Of a DNA stretch of 6,388 nucleotides, positions 1 through 5,367 are shown piece after piece. This DNA comes from Gemmatimonadota bacterium (GTDB taxonomy: Bacteria; Gemmatimonadota; Gemmatimonadetes; Longimicrobiales; Gaopeijiaceae): contig JAUQOX010000168.1 of assembly GCA_030550695.1 (NCBI GenBank), positions 1-6,388 of the forward strand. Direction: 5' to 3'. The stretch's first letter is position 1; each line of letters begins with the position of its first letter. Below the pieces are notes generated by a model, which was not told the origin of the DNA, searched no databases, and saw only the letters and a list, made by a program, of their open reading frames with translations. The translations under genes were made by a program, and so were the position numbers.

Positions 1-111
1 CGCACTGGAGCGAGGACCCGCGATGCTTACCGGCGGGGGGGGGACGACTCGGCCCGAGGGGTCCCCGCCGAAGGACCTCACCAGGGCGGTTCCCTCACGG
101 TACGGCCCGGC

Positions 112-132
112 GGACGAAGGTCCCCTTCGGCC
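112..132 (-). terminator. Hairpin just downstream of the kinase stop, possible terminator
   Basis: Seen: CGAAGG (115-120) and CCTTCG (124-129) pair perfectly around a 3-base loop, and GG/CC pairs (112-113 with 131-132) extend the stem across one A/G mismatch. The structure lies a few bases past the kinase TGA (136-138) in the direction of minus-strand transcription. No U-tract follows it, so it does not meet the usual intrinsic terminator rule; it could be a 3'-end stabilising hairpin or chance pairing in GC-rich DNA. The rest of 1-135 contains no gene I can support. Confidence 0.35.
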
Positions 133-135
133 CCG

Positions 136-1545
136 TCATCCTCGATCCCCTTCCTCAGGAAGCCACAACCGGAACACCGTCCGGCCCGGCCTGGATTCCG
201 CCAGGTGGAGAACCCCCCCGTGCATCTCCGCGATCCTCCGGCCGATGGCCAACCCCAGCCCCGCACCGCCCGTCAGGCTCCGGACCGCCCTGGTTCTCCC
301 CTTTTCCACCCGGAAGAATCGCTGGAAGAGCTGACCCTGGGCTTCTTGGGGAATGCCGGGCCCGGCATCCACCACCTCCAGCTCGTACCCCCCCTCCCCC
401 TCGCGAAGGGAGACCTCCACCGTGGTTCCCGGGGGAGCGTAGCGCACGGCGTTGTCCAGAAGGTTCATGAGGAGGCGCGACAGAAGGTCGGCGTCACCTT
501 TGAGGGGCGCTTCCACGATCTCCTTCACTTCGAGCCCCACCCCCCGTTCTTCGGCCAAGGGACGAGCCGCCCGGGCGGTCTCCCGCACCACGTCGTCCAG
601 GTACAGAGCCTCGGCCATCATCACCGGATGTCCTTCGTCCATCCGGGCCAGAAGAAAGAGATCGTCCACGACCTTGCCCAGGCGGCGGGCCGCCTCCCGG
701 ATCACCCCCAAGGCCTCCCGGTACTCCTCCTCGCTTCGGTGCGGCTGGGACAGGGTCACCTCGGCCTCACTGCGGAGGACTGCTGCGGGGGAACGGAGTT
801 CATGGGAAGCGTCGGCCACGAACCGACGCTGGCGCTGGAAAGCTTCCTCCAGACGGTCCAGCAGGCCGTTCAGGACCCGGGCCAGATCCCCCAGCTCGTC
901 GTCCGACTCCACGGGCAACCGCTCGTGGAGGGTTCGGGCGCTGATCTCGGCGGCCCGGGCGGCCATGGCCTGCACAGGGCGAAAACTCCGACGGGCCAGG
1001 AACCACCCCCCCACCGCCGCCAGACTCACCATGAGGGGGATCAGAAGGAAGAAGAGGGTGCGGATGCGGCGGAGGGTGGCCTCCACCTCTTGGAGGGGAT
1101 AGACGCCGGCCAACACGAACAGCTCGTCCCCCAGGGGCAACGGCTGGAGCCGCAGACGGAGGCCTCCCTCGGCGGTTTCGACGGTGAAGGCACGGGGTTC
1201 CGGGATGGGATGGGCCCCCAGCACTGCGAGCCAGTCCAACGGAGGACGGCCGCTCCCGGCCACCACCTTGCCCTGGGGTGTCAGGATCACGATGGCCAGG
1301 TCCTGAAAGCGCACCTCCCGCACCGTGGTGGCCAGGGCCTCCGCCGGATCGGGGTGCACCCGGCGTTCCACCATGAGTTCGTTCTGGAACACCGTGAGGG
1401 CATCGGCCAGGAAGCCGTCGGTCCGGGCCACCAGGGCGCCGGCAAAGATCCCATACGAAAGGAGCGCCAGGGCCGCCAGGGGAACGGTCAGCCACAAGGT
1501 GTACCAGGCCGTGAGGCGGCCCCGGACCGACCGCCGCCAGGGCAT
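136..1545 (-). CDS. Membrane sensor histidine kinase (CusS/BaeS-like, HAMP-HisKA-HATPase)
   Basis: Sensor kinase of a two-component system: it should sense an extracytoplasmic or membrane signal, autophosphorylate on His and pass phosphate to the regulator encoded just upstream. Residue numbers count from a GTG at 1548; the ATG at 1545 is residue 2. Membrane segments lie near residues 14-38 and 163-184, enclosing a sensor region of about 125 residues with no fold I recognise. A HAMP linker follows (about 185-238). The H-box SHELRSP has phospho-acceptor H249. The ATP-binding domain shows the N-box (N362, N366), the G1 box DAGPGI (394-399), an F-box near 408-413 and the G2 box GGAGLGLAI (427-435). 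Its length of about 470 aa is normal for the family. Start choice: GTG 1548 and ATG 1545 are adjacent; a GAGGG (1559-1555 on the minus strand) lies inside the end of the regulator gene, 6 and 9 bases from them, so the two genes are translationally linked. The H-box reads RSP-A where most relatives have RTP-L. The overall pattern resembles heavy-metal sensor kinases, but the ligand cannot be read from sequence. Confidence 0.95.
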   Translation of the reverse strand: MPWRRSVRGRLTAWYTLWLTVPLAALALLSYGIFAGALVARTDGFLADALTVFQNELMVERRVHPDPAEALATTVREVRFQDLAIVILTPQGKVVAGSGRPPLDWLAVLGAHPIPEPRAFTVETAEGGLRLRLQPLPLGDELFVLAGVYPLQEVEATLRRIRTLFFLLIPLMVSLAAVGGWFLARRSFRPVQAMAARAAEISARTLHERLPVESDDELGDLARVLNGLLDRLEEAFQRQRRFVADASHELRSPAAVLRSEAEVTLSQPHRSEEEYREALGVIREAARRLGKVVDDLFLLARMDEGHPVMMAEALYLDDVVRETARAARPLAEERGVGLEVKEIVEAPLKGDADLLSRLLMNLLDNAVRYAPPGTTVEVSLREGEGGYELEVVDAGPGIPQEAQGQLFQRFFRVEKGRTRAVRSLTGGAGLGLAIGRRIAEMHGGVLHLAESRPGRTVFRLWLPEEGDRG

Positions 1546-1551
1546 CACTCC

Positions 1552-2313
1552 TCACCCTCGGCCAAGAGGGGGGGGCGTGGGAGGAGGTTCCGCTCCCCGA
1601 GGGGGTTGGGACCCTGGAGGGGGGGCAGCCGGCTCTTGCCGGGGCGTTTCCAGAAAGTACCCCACCCCCCGGCGGGTCCCCAGGAGGGGGGCGGCTTCCC
1701 CCTCGTCCAGTTTCCTTCGAAGCCGGCTCATATAGACGTCCACCACGTTGGAGTGGGTGTGGGCCGGATCGCCCCACACGGCCTCCAGGAGCTCGGCCCG
1801 GGTCACCACTTCCCCCCTGCGGCTGGCCAGGAACACCAGGAGGTCGAATTCCCGCGCCGTGAGATCCAGGGCCCGCCCCCCCCGCCGTGCGGTCCGCCGG
1901 CGGAGATCGAGATGGAGATCTCCCACCACGAGTTCCCCCGGTAGGTCCGAACCGGGGCGGCGGCGGAGGAGCGCCCGGAGCCGGGCCAGGAGCTCCCCGA
2001 AATCGAAGGGTTTGCCCAGGTAGTCGTCGGCCCCCGCGTCGAGCCCCGCGATCCGCTGTTCCACCGCATCCAGGGCCGTGAGGATCAGGATGGGGGTCCA
2101 ATTCCCTTCCGCCCTCAGCCTACGGCACACCTCGATGCCGTCCAATTCGGGGAGCAAGATGTCCAGGATCAGGGCGTCGTAGGGTTGCTCCGCGGCCAAG
2201 GCCAGGGCAGACCCACCGTTGTCGGCCTCGTCCACCCCAAACCCCGCCTCCCGCAGGCCTCGGGCGAGGCTGCGCCTGAGGGGGACATCGTCTTCCACCA
2301 GGAGGATGCGCAT
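1552..2313 (-). CDS. OmpR/PhoB-family response regulator with proline-rich C-terminal tail
   Basis: DNA-binding response regulator, the likely phosphorylation target of the kinase that follows within 3-6 bases on the same strand. The receiver domain (about 1-118) carries the acidic cluster E7-D8-D9, phospho-acceptor D51 in LDILLPELDG, switch residue T79 and conserved K101. A winged-helix DNA-binding domain spans about 126-222, with LTAREFDLL and the closing RRGVGYFLE typical of the family. Family members normally end at about this point; here 30 more residues (224-253) follow, 13 of them proline, encoded by a homopolymer-rich stretch. The start is set by the MRILLVEDD opening. No Shine-Dalgarno precedes it: the bases just upstream are TTTCCCCC, and a promoter-like pair sits at the right distance for a leaderless message. 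It probably controls its own operon and perhaps neighbouring envelope genes; the regulon is unknown. Confidence 0.95.
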   Translation of the reverse strand: MRILLVEDDVPLRRSLARGLREAGFGVDEADNGGSALALAAEQPYDALILDILLPELDGIEVCRRLRAEGNWTPILILTALDAVEQRIAGLDAGADDYLGKPFDFGELLARLRALLRRRPGSDLPGELVVGDLHLDLRRRTARRGGRALDLTAREFDLLVFLASRRGEVVTRAELLEAVWGDPAHTHSNVVDVYMSRLRRKLDEGEAAPLLGTRRGVGYFLETPRQEPAAPPPGSQPPRGAEPPPTPPPLGRG

Positions 2314-2319
2314 GGGGGA

Positions 2320-2348
2320 AACTTACGGGACAGGACCGGCGGGCCCAA
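2320..2348 (-). promoter_or_regulatory. Candidate leaderless sigma-70-type promoter for the regulator-kinase operon
   Basis: Seen on the minus strand: TTGGGC (2348-2343), a spacer of exactly 17 bases, then TAAGTT (2325-2320), ending 6 bases before the A of the regulator ATG at 2313. TAAGTT fits the TAnnnT core of a -10 element. The -35 matches only the TTG part of TTGACA. This spacing would put the transcript start on or next to the start codon, which agrees with the absence of any Shine-Dalgarno there. The remainder of the 2314-2444 gap is GC-rich, with no terminator for the lipoprotein gene that I can recognise. Confidence 0.45.
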
Positions 2349-2444
2349 GGTAGAGGCCCGTCTGCCACGGTTCCTGGAAGCTCCCGCGGCGGCCCCCTCG
2401 GGTGAGGCCCGCCCCCCCCGGCCGGACCCCAGCCCTCCTTCCGT

Positions 2445-3401
2445 TCACGGCCCCTTCCCGAACGAAACGGAACGGGCCGCCTCCCGGTACTCGGGACGGG
2501 TGACAAGGTACTCGGCCCGGAAGAACACCACTCCCGGCAACCCCCGGGCCCGGGCGGCCTCCAGCCCCTCCCGGACTTCGGCCGGGGTGGGGCCTCGGCC
2601 GCCGGGGCCCTCGTGGAGCTGGATCCCCGCCAGAACGGGGCGCCCCGTGATCTGGGCCACCAGGGCGGCACCTGCCGCGGCCTTGGCGGGGGGGACGCCG
2701 TAGTCCAGGTGGTAGGTCATGGGGCAGAACCAATCCACATAGCGGGCCAAGTCGGCGTAGCTCTGGCCGTAAAAACGGGCGCTGGCGGCCACGCCCGCCG
2801 CCGTCTCGAAACTCTCCGCCTTGGTGGCCGCGCTCAGCACGACCCGCGGCCGCCTCCGATCCAGGAGTTCCCGCACCTCGGCCACGAACGAGGTCACCGC
2901 TTCCGTGCCCGGTGCATCCCGGCGGTACCGCACGTAGTCCAGATGGACCCCGTCGACGGCGTGGCCCGAGGCCCGAAGGTCCAGGAACCGGGAGATGGTC
3001 TCCAGGAGATACCTTCGGTACTCTGCCGATGCGGGATCCACCCATGACGGATCCCTGAGCTCATCCCGGAAACAGACGAACCACACGTGGACGAACATCC
3101 CCCGGGCATGGGCCTGGGGAAGCAAAGCGACCAGATGGTCCTGCCGGACCTCGCCGCTCCCGCTCTTTCCCAGCACGAAAAGGTGTCGGACCCCGCTCTC
3201 CTCCAGGCGGTCCAGCACCTCGTCCACGCCGTAACGGTCCACGGTCCGCCACCAAAGCCAGGCGCCGTTCCCCAAGGGGGGCAGGGCCTTCTCTTCGCCC
3301 ACCCCGGTCCCCTCGGAGCACCCGACAACGGCCAGAAGCCCGACCCCGAGGGCGGCGGCCGCGGCGCGCCGGCGGAACCGACCATCCGCGTCTTTCTTCA
3401 T
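2445..3401 (-). CDS. Lipoprotein, GHL10-like putative glycoside hydrolase (TIM-barrel type)
   Basis: 318-residue predicted lipoprotein. The N-terminus has positive residues (KK, RFRRR), a hydrophobic stretch and a lipobox AVVGC, with acylated Cys at 28, so it should be anchored in the envelope facing outward. The mature part resembles the broad group of putative glycoside hydrolases around GHL10 (YngK-like) and DUF4015. Recognisable points are a WLWWRTVD strand near 48-55, HVWFVCFRDE (105-114), the hallmark strand VDGVHLDYVRY (149-159, candidate acidic residues D150 and D155), and DWFCPMTYH (223-231). A late strand GIQLHE (259-264) and a closing VVFFRAEY (291-298) complete a barrel-like order. 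The substrate is unknown; this group is mostly annotated by fold only. Start chosen at 3401: GGAG lies 5 bases upstream and the signal peptide begins there. The reading frame stays open much further upstream, but that part is antisense to the phosphatase. Divergent from the phosphatase gene. Confidence 0.85.
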   Translation of the reverse strand: MKKDADGRFRRRAAAAALGVGLLAVVGCSEGTGVGEEKALPPLGNGAWLWWRTVDRYGVDEVLDRLEESGVRHLFVLGKSGSGEVRQDHLVALLPQAHARGMFVHVWFVCFRDELRDPSWVDPASAEYRRYLLETISRFLDLRASGHAVDGVHLDYVRYRRDAPGTEAVTSFVAEVRELLDRRRPRVVLSAATKAESFETAAGVAASARFYGQSYADLARYVDWFCPMTYHLDYGVPPAKAAAGAALVAQITGRPVLAGIQLHEGPGGRGPTPAEVREGLEAARARGLPGVVFFRAEYLVTRPEYREAARSVSFGKGP

Positions 3402-3645
3402 CCCGGCTCCAAGGTTTTCCTCTCCGGGCCCGGCCTGTTCCCCCATCGGCCCGGCCGTGGCCCGGTACCCGAAGGATCCGGAATCGCCTTTGCGGGGGCA
3501 AGGGTCGGCACCCCCCCCGGCCCGTCCTCGGCCGTCGAGGTCGGCTCCTTCGTTACCGTTCCGCCTTCTTCCGGAACTTGTGCCGGCCAAGGGGATGTTC
3601 GACCTTTGGGCGGCTCCCATGGCCCCCACCAGGAGGAAGTCCGCC
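3402..3645. promoter_or_regulatory. Divergent intergenic control region between lipoprotein and phosphatase
   Basis: This 244-base gap must carry control signals for both divergent genes. Seen in it: the heptamer GGCCCGG at 3427, 3448 and 3459 (spacings 21 and 11 bases, close to whole helical turns; the first two copies extend to GGCCCGGCC); an 8-base palindrome TTCCGGAA at 3569-3576; two CCTTC boxes at 3547 and 3564; and a C8 run at 3511-3518. TACCGT (3554-3559) fits a TAnnnT -10 on the plus strand, but no fair -35 stands before it. I saw no Pho box (CTGTCAT repeats). All of these could be chance in GC-rich DNA. Confidence 0.4.
3631..3636 (+). promoter_or_regulatory. Shine-Dalgarno AGGAGG setting the phosphatase start
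   Basis: A full AGGAGG sits 9 bases before ATG 3646 and 12 before the in-frame ATG 3649. It fixes the start at this ATG pair and argues against the longer open frame that extends back to 3457. Confidence 0.85.
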
Positions 3646-5184
3646 ATGATGGATCGTCGCCAATGGATTCGAGCGGCCGGCCTTGCCGGGGTGGCGGCCG
3701 CCGCTCCCTCCCCCCTCTCCCCTTCCCTGTCGGCCCTGACCCAAAGGGGCGCCGCACCCGGCCCCTTGGGCCTCCCCCGGGCCCGTAACCTCATCTTCTT
3801 CGCCCTGGACGGAACCGGGTTCGAGGACCTGGCCACCGCTTCCCATTTTTCCGAGCGGGTTCTGGGACGTCCCTTCTTCTTCCGGGAATTCCTCCGTCGG
3901 GGCGCCTCGTCCGGGGCCATGTTCACCCATTCCCTCACCGCCGTGGTCACCGATTCGGCCGCGGCCTCGACGGCCTGGAGCACCGGGCGCAAGGTGGTGA
4001 ACGGAGCCCTCTGCATGTACCCCGACGGGCGTCCCCTCAGGCCGATCCTGGACCTGGCCCGGGAGGCGGGCCGCGCCACCGGGCTGGCCACCACCACCCG
4101 GATCACCCACGCCACCCCCGCCGGTTGGATCGCCCGGGTGGCGGACCGCGACCAGGAGGACGACATCGCCCTGCAGTACCTGGAGTTCCAGCCCGAAGTC
4201 CTGTTGGGGGGGGGGGCGGCTCACTTCCTGGCCCGAAGCCGCCGGGACCGCCGGGACCTCGTGGCCGAGTTCCGTGCCCGGGGATACGACGTGGTCCGGA
4301 GCCGCCGGGAACTCCTGAACTCCGCCGGTGACCGGATCCTGGGCCTTTTTACGGACGGCACGAGCCATGTCCCCTACGAGATCGACCGCCGGTTCCAGGG
4401 GGTGGATACTCCGAGCCTGGCGGAAATGGCCGGAGCGGCCCTGGCCCGGCTCCAGGAAGCGCCCAGGGGTTTCGTCCTTCAGGTGGAAGCCGGCCGGATC
4501 GACCATGCCAACCACGAGAACGACCCCGGGGGGATGATCTGGGAGTGGATGGCTGCCGACGAAACCCTGCGCCTTCTGGTGGACTTCGTGGACCGCACCC
4601 CCGGGACGCTCCTCTTCGTCGCCGCCGACCACGACACCGGAGGCGGCACGGTTTACGGTTTCGGCGACAACTACCTGTCCTCCACGCCGGCTCTTCTCAC
4701 CGTCCAGCGCCAGCGCATGAGCCTGCAGCGGTTCCGCTCCCGCCTGGGGCGGAACCCCGACCTGGCCCTCTTGCCCGAGGCCGTCCGGGAATTCCTGGGG
4801 TTCGACCCCACCCCCGACCAGGTGGAGCGCATGGGCCGGGTGCTCAAGGGCGAGGCCTCTTTCGGCCACCCCACCGCCCACTCCGGGGATCTCAACTCCC
4901 TGGCCGCCGTCCTCTGGGAAATCCCCAAGGGGAGGGTGGACCGGCCCAACCTGGCCTTCTCCACCGGAAACCACACCGCCGGCACGGTTCCCGTGGCCCT
5001 CTACGGGACGGGGCTCACCCCTGCTCCCCTGGGAGTGGTGGACAACACCCAGCTCTTCTCCTGGATGCTGGAGGCCTTGGGCCTTAGCTTCTCCAACCCC
5101 GAGATGTCCGAAGCCGAGGCTTTGGAGATCTTGGCCCGGCGCGGGGAGGAAGGCGAACCCCGTTTCCGCCACCCCTTCGATTGA
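3646..5184 (+). CDS. Alkaline phosphatase, Tat-exported (PhoA superfamily)
   Basis: 512-residue phosphomonoesterase predicted to release phosphate from organic esters outside the cytoplasm. The N-terminus DRRQWIRAAG (3-12) followed by an Ala-rich stretch looks like a Tat signal, reasonable for a metalloenzyme exported folded. Catalytic residues align with E. coli PhoA at matching spacing: D55 (D51), nucleophile S104 in VTDSAA (S102), T157 (T155), R168 (R166), E281, D286 and H290 in VEAGRIDHANH (E322, D327, H331), D328-H329 in ADHDTGG (D369-H370) and H443 in TGNHTAG (H412). All zinc and magnesium ligands are therefore present. E. coli D153 and K328 are replaced by H155 and H287, as in mammalian enzymes. 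H329 to H443 is 114 residues against 42 in E. coli, so a large crown-like insertion is present. The first motif is LDGTG rather than the common GDGMG. An 11-G tract lies within the gene, in frame. A GC-rich hairpin follows the stop. No phoA symbol is assigned because orthology is not shown. Confidence 0.95.
   Translation: MMDRRQWIRAAGLAGVAAAAPSPLSPSLSALTQRGAAPGPLGLPRARNLIFFALDGTGFEDLATASHFSERVLGRPFFFREFLRRGASSGAMFTHSLTAVVTDSAAASTAWSTGRKVVNGALCMYPDGRPLRPILDLAREAGRATGLATTTRITHATPAGWIARVADRDQEDDIALQYLEFQPEVLLGGGAAHFLARSRRDRRDLVAEFRARGYDVVRSRRELLNSAGDRILGLFTDGTSHVPYEIDRRFQGVDTPSLAEMAGAALARLQEAPRGFVLQVEAGRIDHANHENDPGGMIWEWMAADETLRLLVDFVDRTPGTLLFVAADHDTGGGTVYGFGDNYLSSTPALLTVQRQRMSLQRFRSRLGRNPDLALLPEAVREFLGFDPTPDQVERMGRVLKGEASFGHPTAHSGDLNSLAAVLWEIPKGRVDRPNLAFSTGNHTAGTVPVALYGTGLTPAPLGVVDNTQLFSWMLEALGLSFSNPEMSEAEALEILARRGEEGEPRFRHPFD
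4206..4216 (+). repeat. G11 homopolymer inside the phosphatase gene
   Basis: Eleven consecutive G in the segment encoding LLGGGAA (residues 186-192). The frame before and after it matches the family, so the length shown gives an intact protein. Gain or loss of one G would shift the frame after about 190 residues, before most metal ligands. It is either a slippage-prone site or simply a product of GGG codon preference. Confidence 0.9.
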
Positions 5185-5216
5185 GGCGGGACCCCCGGCC
5201 GGCGGGCCGGGACGCC
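5185..5216 (+). terminator. GC-rich hairpin immediately after the phosphatase stop
   Basis: A 7-bp stem CCCGGCC (5194-5200) / GGCCGGG (5205-5211) with a GGCG loop is framed by a 4-bp outer stem GGCG (5185-5188) / CGCC (5213-5216), directly after the TGA at 5182-5184. No T-run follows, so it is not a textbook intrinsic terminator; it could mark the 3' end in a GC-rich genome or protect the message. Confidence 0.45.
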
Positions 5217-5301
5217 TTCCCCGTGAAGCTGGGCGGCCTTGGTCGGGCGGGGAGAGATTTTCGGCCTGTCCCACGCCGGGAGGGGGCGGCCGGGATACCC
5301 T

Positions 5302-5367
5302 TCGGCCGGGCCGAGAGGGAGCCGGTATGACCTCCGGACCATGAACCCAGCCTTATGGAACGACTGA
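5302..5367 (+). other. murA leader: hairpin plus two overlapping mini-ORFs
   Basis: In order: a small hairpin TCGGC/GCCGA (5302-5306 with 5310-5314); a purine-rich GAGGGAG (5315-5321); then, 5 bases later, ATG 5327 opening MTSGP-stop (ends 5344). Its TGA overlaps the next ATG in ATGA (5341-5344). That second frame, MNPALWND-stop (5341-5367), runs across the murA ATG at 5355. The murA frame has a stop at 5328-5330 and no other start codon before 5355, and no Shine-Dalgarno stands at a useful distance from 5355. Coupled translation through the mini-ORFs is inference; they may be untranslated. The rest of the 5185-5354 gap has a TACCCT (5296-5301) resembling a -10, without a convincing -35. Confidence 0.35.

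Noticed and set aside
1..81. Possible gene starting at GTG 81 on the minus strand and leaving the window
   Set aside because: Only 27 codons are visible, with no family match and a Pro-rich composition; a GAGGGA lies 9 bases upstream, but this is too little to support a gene.
205..1944. 579-codon open frame on the plus strand
   Set aside because: Antisense to the kinase and regulator, both of which show complete family motifs. The translation is rich in His, Gly, Pro and Gln with no domain; it is a GC-bias shadow.
3457..3645. N-terminal extension of the phosphatase from a GTG
   Set aside because: The Tat-like signal begins at 3646 with AGGAGG 9 bases upstream; the extension is Pro/Arg/Ser-rich without motif.
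3402..3645. Pho box upstream of the phosphatase
   Set aside because: No CTGTCAT-type direct repeats at 11-base spacing are visible, so phosphate control is not claimed.
3402..4166. Long upstream extension of the lipoprotein reading frame
   Set aside because: It would overlap the phosphatase antisense and bury the signal peptide and lipobox inside the protein; start 3401 has its own GGAG site.
3553..5274. 573-codon open frame on the minus strand
   Set aside because: Antisense to the alkaline phosphatase; low-complexity Gly/Pro/Glu/His composition and no recognisable motif.
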